Source of the DNA: Megalodesulfovibrio gigas DSM 1382 = ATCC 19364
GTDB lineage: Bacteria; Desulfobacterota; Desulfovibrionia; Desulfovibrionales; Desulfovibrionaceae
NCBI RefSeq assembly: GCF_000468495.1
Contig: NC_022444.1
Coordinates: 2,476,743 to 2,540,742, forward strand
Direction: 5' to 3'
Length of the DNA: 64,000 nucleotides
Below, in pieces: positions 17,422 through 24,840 of the stretch. Below the pieces are notes generated by a model. It was not told where the DNA came from. It worked only from the letters and a program-made list of their open reading frames with translations, and did not search any database. Position 1 is the stretch's first letter; each line of letters begins with the position of its first letter. A program made the translations under genes and the position numbers.

Positions 17422-18384
17422 CTATCCAAACGCCCGCCCAAGCCACACCACGCGCCCCACAATCCAGGCCGCAGACCTGTCCTTGGGCAGCATCGTTTGG
17501 GTGTCCGTGGGCCGGCTTGCCGCCCACAAGGCAATGCCGCTGGGCATGCGCAACAGCGTGCGCACCAGCAGTTCCCCAGCCACGGCCACCACATACACCT
17601 TGCCACTGGCGGGCTCCACCTGCCCCTGGTCAAAGACCAGCAAGTCATTGTTCACAATCACATTGTCCATCTCGTTGTTCGTCACCCGCAGGCAGGCCAT
17701 CCGATCGGGATCGCCAAGGGCCTGCATTGCTTCCCTATGAAATGCAACCGAAGCCTCGCCGTGATTGATCAATGCACCATGCTCATCCAGGCGGTGCCCG
17801 ACCAACCGAAGCCGAACCAAAGGCAACCCAGAGTCAGGGGCTTGCACATCTCGAACCCCATGGGCGGAAGCGCCCGCCGGGGTGATGGCAATGTGTGGGG
17901 AGGACGGCCCATAGTAGAGCCAGTCTATAGAAACATTAAAATCCTCAGCGATTTTAAAGAACCAGCTAGATGGAAGAGACTTCTTTTCAATTGCCCCGCT
18001 GACACTTGCAGGCTTGATCCCCAGAGCTCGCGCAAGCTCGCTGTAGTTTTTAGCATCAGAAGCCCGCATGAGACGCTCTATTCTTCCTGGCAAGTCAGCA
18101 GGTTGCCTGTTCGCCAACTCCTTGGAGAAAGGAGCACCGAGGGGCTGCGGATCGTCCATGGAGGATTCAGCAGTACGGCCAAAATACAGCCAATCCAGGG
18201 AAACATTTTTTTGAGAAGCTATTTTCAGTGGCCATGTTGGTGGAATCGTCTCGCTGTCGACGGCGCGTTTTACAGATTGAGGCGTTATTTCAAGCGCGCG
18301 CGCCAAGTCTGACATGGTATTTCCGTGGATCGACTCCAACATCCTTGCGTATAAATCCTTAAAATTCACAGTCTGTTCTGTCAT
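17422..18384 (-). CDS. CI-like repressor with two DNA-binding domains and an inactive S24-like domain
   Basis: The 320 residues contain two homologous CI-type HTH domains at about 8-69 and 100-159; each ends in the same WLYFG or WLYYG motif. A C-terminal S24/LexA-like dimerisation domain spans 185-315. The usual catalytic signature Gly-Asp-Ser-Met is here Asn-Asn-Glu-Met (Glu238 for the Ser) and the usual Lys in the GELLVK strand is Arg275. Both members of the Ser-Lys pair are therefore missing and self-cleavage is unlikely. It should keep the prophage silent and is divergent from the early operon. Release probably needs the antirepressor encoded at 18795. Confidence 0.85.
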   Translation of the reverse strand: MTEQTVNFKDLYARMLESIHGNTMSDLARALEITPQSVKRAVDSETIPPTWPLKIASQKNVSLDWLYFGRTAESSMDDPQPLGAPFSKELANRQPADLPGRIERLMRASDAKNYSELARALGIKPASVSGAIEKKSLPSSWFFKIAEDFNVSIDWLYYGPSSPHIAITPAGASAHGVRDVQAPDSGLPLVRLRLVGHRLDEHGALINHGEASVAFHREAMQALGDPDRMACLRVTNNEMDNVIVNNDLLVFDQGQVEPASGKVYVVAVAGELLVRTLLRMPSGIALWAASRPTDTQTMLPKDRSAAWIVGRVVWLGRAFG

Positions 18385-18522
18385 TATTTTAGCCTCACCC
18401 GTAAATTTTCAAATTTTTCTATTGCCAATTTAATCTCTAGACTGTATTTCATTAGTCACGACATCGAATGTAGGCCGCAAGGCCTTAATGACAGCAAATA
18501 GCTTAAACTGCGGAGCCCCACA
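18385..18522. promoter_or_regulatory. Repressor and early operon divergent promoter region
   Basis: The AT-rich 138-base gap lies between the repressor start and the first early gene. On the plus strand TTGCCA at 18422-18427 and TATTTC at 18445-18450 are spaced 17 bases and could be the early promoter. Direct copies of AAATTTT around 18400-18418 and an AAGGCC palindrome near 18472-18485 could be operator sites. The repressor has two HTH domains, so spaced half-site pairs would be expected. No site can be proven from sequence. Confidence 0.5.
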
Positions 18523-18711
18523 ATGGAAAACACCGCCCCCACCGCCCAGCAGTCCGCAACCTCCCTCATCTTCTCGGGAATCTCTTTTGACGGTCTGGCC
18601 GCGTACACGCCCGCCGGTCCCGAAGGCGTCACCGTCACCACCATCCCCGCCCGCAGCCCCGCAGCCGTCCAGGCTGAAGACGCCGCCGCTCTGAAAGGGT
18701 TCATCCTCTAA
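18523..18711 (+). CDS. Small early protein, function unknown
   Basis: The 62-residue protein is the first open frame of the early operon, with GGAG 8 bases before the ATG. It is Ala- and Pro-rich, acidic near the end, and has no membrane segment or recognisable motif. Position next to the repressor operator is where phages place Cro-, Ner- or anti-immunity-type small proteins, but the sequence lacks an HTH. It is likely real because codon choice matches the neighbours, yet no role can be given. Confidence 0.5.
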   Translation: MENTAPTAQQSATSLIFSGISFDGLAAYTPAGPEGVTVTTIPARSPAAVQAEDAAALKGFIL

Positions 18712-18723
18712 GAGCCAGATTTA

Positions 18724-18743
18724 GGCCTGACACCTGTCAGGCC
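18724..18743 (+). other. Short hairpin before the antirepressor gene
   Basis: GGCCTGACA and TGTCAGGCC form a 9-base perfect stem with a 2-base loop between the first small early gene and the antirepressor gene. No T run follows, so it is not a standard terminator. It could pause polymerase or be a protein site that tunes antirepressor expression. Confidence 0.45.
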
Positions 18744-18794
18744 GGCCAAGCGGAGCAACACTCGGCACTATCCGGAACAACAAAGGAGCCCACC

Positions 18795-19553
18795 ATGTCT
18801 TTCTTCTCCCGTTTCACCACCCCCAAGCCCCAGCCCGAACCCAACGCCACCCCCAACGCGGAACCCGTCGCCTCCTTGCAGTCCCTGTCCCCGGCCATCG
18901 CCGCGGGGCAGCCCCTGCTCCAGGGTCTGGGCGAAATCAAGTACCTGGAACGCGATGGCGAATTCTGGTTCACCGGCGACCAGCTCGGCCAGTTGCTCGG
19001 GTACTCGGATCCTCACAGAAACATTGCCAAGTTGCACAGCCGCCACGTTCAACAATTACAGGAGCATACTTCGGTGGTCAAATTGACCACCGAAGCAGGC
19101 ACCCGCAATACCAGGGTTTTTTCTCAGGTTGGTGCGCTGTACCTGATCATGAAGTCCGACACGGAAAAAGCCAATGAAGTCAGCATGGTTTTCGCCCAGC
19201 TCCTCAAGCGGCTGTATGACGGCAAGCTGCAGGAACACATCGCCTCCCTGCAGGGCGAGATCGAGCTGTTGAAGGTGCAACACCGGGAGGACAAGGAAGC
19301 CGCCGTGCGCCTGGCCCTTGGCCTGCATCCCAGCCGTCGCAAGCACATCCTGCCCGCGGTGCGCTACCGGCGCATGGGCCTGAAGAACCGGGAGATCGGC
19401 AAGCTGCTGGACGAGCACGACCGTACCGTCGGTTCCGCCCTCTCCACCGCCCGCAAGTTGGGCCTGCTGGAGCCCGCCACCCGCCGTGCCCCGGTCATCC
19501 GCATGCCCAACCCCTCCCCCAAAACCTCGCGCCCCAGCGGCAAGGCTGCCTAG
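18795..19553 (+). CDS. BRO-N/antirepressor-like protein
   Basis: The 252 residues have a disordered Pro-rich start, then a BRO-N type domain at about 47-145 with GEFWFTGDQLGQLLGYSDPH, SVVKLTTE and RVFSQVGALYLIMKS in family order. A coiled-coil stretch follows at 140-170 and a basic C-terminal region has a helix pair (GLKNREIGKLLDEHDRTVGS) like an HTH. BRO-N proteins of phages often act as antirepressors. The stretch encoding residues 92-100 is a perfect palindrome matching the hairpin array. AAGGAG lies upstream of the ATG. Given a repressor that seems unable to cleave itself, this is the best candidate inducer of the lytic cycle. Confidence 0.75.
   Translation: MSFFSRFTTPKPQPEPNATPNAEPVASLQSLSPAIAAGQPLLQGLGEIKYLERDGEFWFTGDQLGQLLGYSDPHRNIAKLHSRHVQQLQEHTSVVKLTTEAGTRNTRVFSQVGALYLIMKSDTEKANEVSMVFAQLLKRLYDGKLQEHIASLQGEIELLKVQHREDKEAAVRLALGLHPSRRKHILPAVRYRRMGLKNREIGKLLDEHDRTVGSALSTARKLGLLEPATRRAPVIRMPNPSPKTSRPSGKAA
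19069..19095. repeat. Palindrome inside the antirepressor gene, copy of array stem
   Basis: CTTCGGTGGTCAA and TTGACCACCGAAG form a 13-base perfect stem around a single A. The arm CTTCGGTGGTCA is identical to the stem arm of array unit 1 at 16943-16954. The bases before it (AATTACAGGAGCAT) match the lead of unit 2 (CATTACAGCGAGAT). The palindrome encodes part of the BRO-N core, so it is native to the gene and not a random insertion. Confidence 0.8.
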
Positions 19554-19563
19554 GAGCACGACC

Positions 19564-19782
19564 ATGGCAACCATCATTGTCTGCGACCAAACCGATAACG
19601 CCTTCTGGCGGTTCCTGACCGATGCCTGCCGCCATGCTGCCAACGCGGAGCACACCAGCGCGATTTTTCGCAGCGATGTCGCTGCCCTGCGTCAGGAACT
19701 GGCCGAGCTGCGCCAGGAATTGCGGGCCAGTCGTGAAGCCAATCCCGCTGGGATTCACCCCTCTTCGACAGGGAGGCCCTAG
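19564..19782 (+). CDS. Small coiled-coil early protein
   Basis: The 72-residue protein starts at 19564 behind a GGAG. Its N-terminal half is mixed, and residues 38-60 form a heptad helix rich in Leu, Arg and Glu (DVAALRQELAELRQELRAS), so it should dimerise. The stop TAG is immediately followed by the ATG of the HTH gene. Family and function are not recognised. Small coiled-coil proteins in this place may modulate the neighbouring regulators. Confidence 0.6.
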   Translation: MATIIVCDQTDNAFWRFLTDACRHAANAEHTSAIFRSDVAALRQELAELRQELRASREANPAGIHPSSTGRP

Positions 19783-21036
19783 ATGCACAGCCAACACCCG
19801 GCCTCTGGTTTTGAAGGGCAATTCGCACGGCTCATGCAAGCGATTTCCGCCAGATATGCGGCTGATCTCGCCATCGCCTTAGGCATCACCCCGCAATCGG
19901 TCAGCAAAGCGCTCAGCCGCAAGACGATCCCTCCGGCCTGGTTCTTTGAAATCGCTCAAAAATTCAACGTGTCCGCTGATTGGTTGGCGTTTGGAATAGT
20001 CCCACCAATCCTCTGTTCCCGGCCCGACGACAACGCTGCTCCACTTCCACCAATCTTCCCCAAGGAGCCCCATCATGACCTTCGATCCCAAAGCCTTGCT
20101 TGGGTGGTGTCAGGAAAACCTCGGTATCCAGAATGCGCAGGAACTCTCCTTCGAGCTGCGGATCAACCCCAGCGTGGTCAACAAATTCATCAAGGGCGAA
20201 CGGCCGGACTTCGGCGTCGCGCGCGCCCTGCTCAAACGCGGCTGCCCGCCGGAGCTGTTGCCCTCACTGCCGATGCACAAGCCCATACTTGGCTGCGTGA
20301 ACTGCCCGCACAACCCCGCCAACGCCGATGTCTTGCAGGCCATGTCCGACGTCAAGCCCGCCAAAACCGCCAAACCCAAGCTCGCGCCCAAGGCGGCGTA
20401 GCGCCTCATCGTACCAACGCAAAAGGAGACGTTATGGAACCCCATGCCGACACCGCCCTGCCTGAACTGCCACCCTCCGAGGCCGTGCTCATCGCGTCCA
20501 CAGAAGTGGACATGGACGGCCGTCCCCTGCGGGTCATGACCCTGGACTGTCTGGCCGACGCCCTGGAGCTGCATGACAGGCACGATCCGCGCGCCTGGTT
20601 CGAGTTCCGCTGCCGGCAGTTCGGGTTTGCCTGCGGCCGGGACTGGATCGACAGCAGCCCGGACGATCCCCTCATCGGGCTCTCCATGGCCAAGGTGCTG
20701 GCGGTGCTGGAGCGCAAAAGCCCGCGCGGCATGCTGGTGCATCAGGCCATCATCGCCCATGAACAGCGGCTGTGGGCCTTGCAGCGCATGAGTCTGGTCA
20801 CGGAATTCGACCCGGACTGCGGCGCGGGTGGGTTCTGCCTGGGGACGGTGCCGAACTACATCGCCGATGTCGTTGCTGACCAGCCCGACCAGCCCGACCG
20901 GCCCGACCAGGCCCCGGAAGACGGCAGCACCACCCTGCGCGTCACCGTCCGGCTGCATCCCCTCACGGATCCTACCGACGCCCCCGGCTCGCTCTCCACC
21001 GCGTCCTCCACCTCCACCACGCAGGACGCGGCCTGA
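19783..21036 (+). CDS. Lone CI-like HTH protein (Ner/Cro analogue); frame stays open through the next genes
   Basis: Residues 12-72 are a single HTH domain closely similar to the two in the repressor: LAIALGITPQSVSKALSRKT, then a WFFEIAQKFNVSADWLAFG end. A free DNA-binding domain related to the repressor suggests a Ner- or Cro-like role at the same operators. The frame has no stop near residue 95, where a normal end would be expected before the gene at 20075, and runs on to 21036. The middle part (about residues 98-217) reads as shadow of the 20075 gene and is unlikely as protein, while the end is in frame with the 20434 gene. Either the stop was lost or a 417-residue fusion is made; loss of the stop is more likely. 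Confidence 0.6.
   Translation: MHSQHPASGFEGQFARLMQAISARYAADLAIALGITPQSVSKALSRKTIPPAWFFEIAQKFNVSADWLAFGIVPPILCSRPDDNAAPLPPIFPKEPHHDLRSQSLAWVVSGKPRYPECAGTLLRAADQPQRGQQIHQGRTAGLRRRARPAQTRLPAGAVALTADAQAHTWLRELPAQPRQRRCLAGHVRRQARQNRQTQARAQGGVAPHRTNAKGDVMEPHADTALPELPPSEAVLIASTEVDMDGRPLRVMTLDCLADALELHDRHDPRAWFEFRCRQFGFACGRDWIDSSPDDPLIGLSMAKVLAVLERKSPRGMLVHQAIIAHEQRLWALQRMSLVTEFDPDCGAGGFCLGTVPNYIADVVADQPDQPDRPDQAPEDGSTTLRVTVRLHPLTDPTDAPGSLSTASSTSTTQDAA
20075..20401 (+). CDS. HTH-like early protein with a small Cys motif
   Basis: The 108-residue protein has AAGGAG before its ATG. Residues 5-60 fit a helix-turn-helix (NAQELSFELRINPSVVNKFI, then a wing-like turn). A CVNCPHNP pair follows, and a Lys-rich tail. 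It overlaps the open frame of the upstream HTH gene in another phase and has its own strong ribosome-binding site. Probably a second early regulator; the target is unknown. Confidence 0.65.
   Translation: MTFDPKALLGWCQENLGIQNAQELSFELRINPSVVNKFIKGERPDFGVARALLKRGCPPELLPSLPMHKPILGCVNCPHNPANADVLQAMSDVKPAKTAKPKLAPKAA
20434..21036 (+). CDS. Early protein of unknown function
   Basis: AAAGGAG precedes the ATG at 20434, which lies in the frame left open by the HTH gene. The 200 residues include an amphipathic helical middle (LSMAKVLAVLERKSPRGMLV, QAIIAHEQRLWALQRM) and a disordered Asp/Pro/Gln-rich segment with DQPDQPDRPDQ near 150-162. No membrane segment or catalytic motif is seen. The stop overlaps the next start. 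Unknown proteins in this spot of Mu-like phages are common. Confidence 0.65.
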   Translation: MEPHADTALPELPPSEAVLIASTEVDMDGRPLRVMTLDCLADALELHDRHDPRAWFEFRCRQFGFACGRDWIDSSPDDPLIGLSMAKVLAVLERKSPRGMLVHQAIIAHEQRLWALQRMSLVTEFDPDCGAGGFCLGTVPNYIADVVADQPDQPDRPDQAPEDGSTTLRVTVRLHPLTDPTDAPGSLSTASSTSTTQDAA

Positions 21037-21299
21037 TGAAGCCGGGCCTGCGCCAATACGCCTCCATCCTGACGTCGTCTTCGGCGGCGTCAGGATGGCT
21101 GGCCCTGCATGAGGCAGAGGATGTGCCGCCCCCTGCGCGCACCTGGCCGTGCCGCTGCTGTGGCGTGCACTCCGCCAACCGGTTGCATTGCCCGGATTGC
21201 CTGTCCCGCCTGACGCGGCGCGGCGGCCTGGATGCGAGCCTGGAGGCCGTGCACGATGGCGGCGATACTCTCTTGGACGACATGGAGGTGGCGCTATGA
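21036..21299 (+). CDS. Small zinc-ribbon-like early protein
   Basis: The 87-residue protein starts on a TGATG overlap and ends inside the transposase start (ATGAG). It holds CRCCGVHSANRLHCPDC at about 40-56, a CxxC and CxxC pair typical of a zinc ribbon. Such small metal-binding proteins often precede transposase genes in transposable phages. The exact function is not known; tight coupling to the transposase suggests it is made with it. Confidence 0.65.
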   Translation: MKPGLRQYASILTSSSAASGWLALHEAEDVPPPARTWPCRCCGVHSANRLHCPDCLSRLTRRGGLDASLEAVHDGGDTLLDDMEVAL

Positions 21300-23494
21300 G
21301 CATCCTGGCAACCCAGCTCGCCCACGTGCTCTCCCTCTCGCCCCGCGCCCTGGAACGCCGGGCCGTGGCCGAAGGCTGGCCGGCCCTGTCCATCAAGCCC
21401 TTGCGCTTCGCCCTGGCGGAACTCCCGGAGACCGTCCGGGCAGCCGTCCGCCAGGCCCAAGCCCAGGGACTGCACCTGGAAACGCCCTTGGCTCTGCCCG
21501 GCATGCAGACGTCCTCCCTGGCCATCCGGCAGCAGGACGTGCCGGCGGAACTGCCCGTCAGCGAGCGCAGCAAGCGCAAGGCCCTGGACCGGCATCGCCT
21601 GGGCGAGGCGTTTCAGGAAGCCTTGGACAACGCCCCGCGAGGCGACAAGGCCCAAGCCGCCAAGGCCTTTGTGCTGGCCTACAATTCTGGGGTGGTGTTC
21701 CCGGAAATCCATGCCCGCGTGGGCCGTGTCAGCGAGGCGTCCTTGCGGTTGTGGTCCAAAACCTACCGCCGCAGCGAGGGCGACTACCTCGCCTTCTGCC
21801 CGACGCCACGTCAGATCGGGCTCTCTCTTTCCATGGAATATCGGGAGGTCATCTTGCGGTGCTGGCTGCACCCCTCGCGGCCAAGCATCCGCCTGGCGTG
21901 GCGCGCCGCCTGCACCGCCCTTGGGATTAAGGATGCCCAACATACCAAGGACGCCCAGGAGTCCAAAGACGCCGAGAAAGCGGCGTTGAGCTACGACGTT
22001 TGCTACCGCTTCATCAAGCGCTTCGAGGAGCGCAATTACGACCTGGTCTTGCTCGCACGCTTTGGCGAAAAAGCCTTGAAGGACAAGGCCCTGCCTTACA
22101 TCACCCGCGACGATTCCGTCTTGCGCGTCGGGGATGTCGTGGTGGCCGACGGCCATGTCCTCAACTTCACGGTGCGCCACCCGCGCACCGGCAAGCCGGC
22201 ACGCCTCATGCTGGTCATGATGTACGACTGGGCCAGCCGTTATCCCGTGGGCTGGCAGATCATGCCCACGGAATCCACCATTGCCGTGGCCGGCGCCCTG
22301 CGCATGGCCTGCCAGACCCTGGGCCGGCCCCCCTTGCACCTGCTCCTGGACAACGGCAAGGCCTTCAAGGCCAAGGTGTTCACCCGCACCAGCCCGGACT
22401 TCCAGGACTTTGCCGGGCTCTTCGGCCGCCTTGGGATCCTGGTGCATTTCGCGGCCCCATACAACGCCCGCGCCAAGGTCATTGAACGCTTCTTCTGGAC
22501 GCTGCAAACCCAGTTCGAGCCCCTGGTGCCGTCCTACTGCGGCAGCTCCATCGAGGCAAAGCCGGCCCACCTCATGCGCAATGAAGAGTTTCACCGGCGT
22601 TGGCACGAGGCCCGCACCAACAATTGGGTGCCCACCGTGCGCGAGGCCGCCCACATGCTGGACGCCTACATCCAATGGTACGCCCGCACGCCCCATGACG
22701 GCCTGGACGGCATGACCCCCCTGGAAGTCTTTGAAGCCGGCCTCCCGGAACCCACGCCGGACATGGCCTGGCTGGACCGCGAATTCCTCTGGCGCGAAGA
22801 GCGCACGCCCGCCAACTGCCGCGTCCAGCTCTATGGCGTGGACTACGAAAGCGATGCCCTCATGGGCATCAAGGTCCCGGTCACTGTCTACTACAACACC
22901 GCAGACATGACCCGCGTGGAGATTGCCTTGGATGGCCGCAGCCTGGGCGAAGCCCTGCCCGTGCAGGCCGTGCATCCCCTGGTGGCCATGCTGGAAGACG
23001 GCGACGCCGCCTTGTCCGATCTCAAGGAGGCACTGGCCCGGCAACGCGGCATGGCCAAAAAGGCAAAAGCCGACCTGGCCGAGGCCCTGGGCGAAACAGG
23101 CCGGGATCTGGCTGAGGTGCTGGACTGGAAGCCAACCATGGCCGTTGCCGCAGTCAAGCCCAAGGCCCTGCCTGCCGGCCAGGTAGCAGCCCAGCCCATC
23201 CCGGCCACCTCTCCCGAGGAAACCGCGCGCCTGCGCAGCCTGGCCGTCGCGGCCCAGCAGGACCAGCAGAGCCGGGCAGAACCGGCCAGCGACCGGCCAG
23301 CGTTCTTTGTTTCCGATCTCGCCCGATATGAATGGATTTTCCGCGCCCAGGCTGCAGGCAAGGCCGTCTCAGCCGATGACGCGGCCTGGCGCGCTGAATT
23401 CGAACAATCCAACGCCTTCAACCCGTACCGCCAGCGCTTCGCGGATCTGGCCCAAGTCCTCGCCCGCAAGGACAAGCAGCGTGCGGCAGCCTAG
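21296..23494 (+). CDS. MuA-like DDE transposase
   Basis: The start ATG at 21296 overlaps the previous stop, giving 732 residues. An N-terminal HTH segment (about 1-50) is followed by a linker and second DNA-binding region to about 260, then the RNase H-like core with Asp285 in VVVADGH, Asp352 in LLLDNGK and Glu397 in KVIERFF. A beta-barrel domain and an Ala/Lys-rich C-terminus (about 560-732) that should contact the ATPase follow. It inserts and replicates the phage by transposition, binding the phage ends. The catalytic triad is complete, so the prophage may be active. Confidence 0.95.
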   Translation: MSILATQLAHVLSLSPRALERRAVAEGWPALSIKPLRFALAELPETVRAAVRQAQAQGLHLETPLALPGMQTSSLAIRQQDVPAELPVSERSKRKALDRHRLGEAFQEALDNAPRGDKAQAAKAFVLAYNSGVVFPEIHARVGRVSEASLRLWSKTYRRSEGDYLAFCPTPRQIGLSLSMEYREVILRCWLHPSRPSIRLAWRAACTALGIKDAQHTKDAQESKDAEKAALSYDVCYRFIKRFEERNYDLVLLARFGEKALKDKALPYITRDDSVLRVGDVVVADGHVLNFTVRHPRTGKPARLMLVMMYDWASRYPVGWQIMPTESTIAVAGALRMACQTLGRPPLHLLLDNGKAFKAKVFTRTSPDFQDFAGLFGRLGILVHFAAPYNARAKVIERFFWTLQTQFEPLVPSYCGSSIEAKPAHLMRNEEFHRRWHEARTNNWVPTVREAAHMLDAYIQWYARTPHDGLDGMTPLEVFEAGLPEPTPDMAWLDREFLWREERTPANCRVQLYGVDYESDALMGIKVPVTVYYNTADMTRVEIALDGRSLGEALPVQAVHPLVAMLEDGDAALSDLKEALARQRGMAKKAKADLAEALGETGRDLAEVLDWKPTMAVAAVKPKALPAGQVAAQPIPATSPEETARLRSLAVAAQQDQQSRAEPASDRPAFFVSDLARYEWIFRAQAAGKAVSADDAAWRAEFEQSNAFNPYRQRFADLAQVLARKDKQRAAA

Positions 23495-23507
23495 GAGAAT
23501 CATCCCG

Positions 23508-24227
23508 ATGAATCACGCAGTGTTTGTTGAAACAGCCAACCACGTAAAATTGTTGGAAGCCATGACCATCCTGCAGGACGCTGCCCAGGGCATGCCCGGC
23601 CTGGGCCTCGTGTGGGGCAGGGCCGGCCGCGGCAAGACCGAGAGTTGCCGGACCTACGCCGTGCGCTCCGGAGCCAAATACCTGCGAGTCATGGAAGGCT
23701 GGAGCCCGGCTGCCATGTGTCGCGCCCTGGCCGCGCTCTTGGTGCCTGCTGCGGAACCGCGGACCATTGAGCAAAGCAAGCGGCTGATTCTCGCCGCCTT
23801 GGACGCCCGGCGCGCCGTGGTCATTATGGATGAAGCGGACCGCCTGCGCCACATCTCCCTCATAGAGCACTTGCGCGACATCCACGACATCACCGGCGCG
23901 CCGGTTGTCCTGGTGGGAGAGGAAGCCCTCTTCGGCATGATCAACGCCCGCCGCCGCATCTGGTCCCGTGTCACGCAATGCGTGGAATTCGGCCCCATCA
24001 CCCCGGAAGACGTGACGGTCTACGGCGGCAAGGCCGCCGGCCTGGACGTGGCCGACGTCGCCCACACCTTGTGCGAGCGTGCCGGCGGGGACTTCCGTCT
24101 GGTGTGCCGGGACATGCTGGCCCTGGAACGTCTGGGAAAGGCGTCCGGCGTCCAGACAATCACCCCGGCCATGATCGCGGCGCTGCCATCCCTGCAACCC
24201 TCTGGAGGCCTCCATGGGCGTGCGTAA
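23508..24227 (+). CDS. MuB-like AAA ATPase, transposition target selector
   Basis: The ATG at 23508 follows the transposase stop by 13 bases with AGGAG upstream. The 239 residues show Walker A GRAGRGKT at 37-44, Walker B VVIMDEAD at 104-111, a sensor-like loop PVVLVGEE and an arginine-rich INARRRIWSR motif. Proteins of this kind choose and deliver target DNA to the transposase and confer target immunity. The last 14 bases overlap the next gene. Confidence 0.9.
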   Translation: MNHAVFVETANHVKLLEAMTILQDAAQGMPGLGLVWGRAGRGKTESCRTYAVRSGAKYLRVMEGWSPAAMCRALAALLVPAAEPRTIEQSKRLILAALDARRAVVIMDEADRLRHISLIEHLRDIHDITGAPVVLVGEEALFGMINARRRIWSRVTQCVEFGPITPEDVTVYGGKAAGLDVADVAHTLCERAGGDFRLVCRDMLALERLGKASGVQTITPAMIAALPSLQPSGGLHGRA

Positions 24228-24831
24228 CGAGATCATCCAGGCCGTGGCCGCCTTTCTTGGGGCAATGGGCAAGTCCTCCATCAAGCAGGTGCGCGAGGAA
24301 TTGCGCTTGACGGAAGACCAGGCCAAGGACGCCGTGCACGCACTGGTGGAGCGCGGGCGCGTCGTGAAAACCGGCCGTGGCGTGTACGCGTGGCAGGCAT
24401 CCTCCGGGGTGTCCGGATCCGTGGCCGCCCGTGTCTGGCATGCCATGCTCATCAATACGCCGGCCTGGACTCTGGACGATATCGCCCGCCAGGCCGGCAC
24501 CACTATCAACTACGTCCGGCGCTGCCTGGTCTACTGGCGCAAGGCCGGCCTGGTGGAGCAGTACGGGCAGCGCAGCTTGCCCGAAGGCGGCCGGATCAAG
24601 CTCTTCCGCACCACGGCCAAGGCCAAGGACTATCCCAACCCCAGCGTGGATACGCCCTGGGCGCCTGACGCACTCACCGTGCAGGCCGTCGAACTGATCC
24701 GCCTGCTGGCCACCGGCCAGGCCGCCCGCATTCCCAAGGACTGCGCCCGTGCCCAGGCTCTGTGCGAGGTCATTGCCCAGGAACTGCGGCAAATGAACAC
24801 CCAACATGCGGCCGCCCAGTGCGGCAGATAA
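24214..24831 (+). CDS. Early protein with winged-helix domains
   Basis: GGAGG precedes the ATG, which overlaps the ATPase end. The 205 residues contain two predicted winged-helix units: about 1-60 (IKQVREELRLTEDQAKDAVH, VKTGRGVYAW) and about 75-140 (LDDIARQAGTTINYVRRCLV, then a basic wing). The C-terminal helix pair (150-205) is acidic. Gene position after the MuB homologue is standard for accessory replication or regulation genes of transposable phages. Target unknown. Confidence 0.7.
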   Translation: MGVRNEIIQAVAAFLGAMGKSSIKQVREELRLTEDQAKDAVHALVERGRVVKTGRGVYAWQASSGVSGSVAARVWHAMLINTPAWTLDDIARQAGTTINYVRRCLVYWRKAGLVEQYGQRSLPEGGRIKLFRTTAKAKDYPNPSVDTPWAPDALTVQAVELIRLLATGQAARIPKDCARAQALCEVIAQELRQMNTQHAAAQCGR

Positions 24832-24840
24832 GGAGCATCT

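Noticed and set aside
16345..18312. A 655-codon open frame across gpF, the hairpin array and antisense to the repressor
   Set aside because: It overlaps the well-supported gpF and repressor genes, has no family likeness, and stays open because of high GC. The repeated peptide pattern (SVV-LTTE) in it comes from the palindromic units.
16919..19553. A diversity-generating retroelement with template and variable repeats
   Set aside because: The array and the antirepressor segment are related, but no reverse transcriptase gene or adenine-specific change is seen.
20110..23044. Long minus-strand frames of 489 and 690 codons under the transposase region
   Set aside because: They are antisense shadows of the transposase and neighbours in GC-rich DNA and have no known domains.
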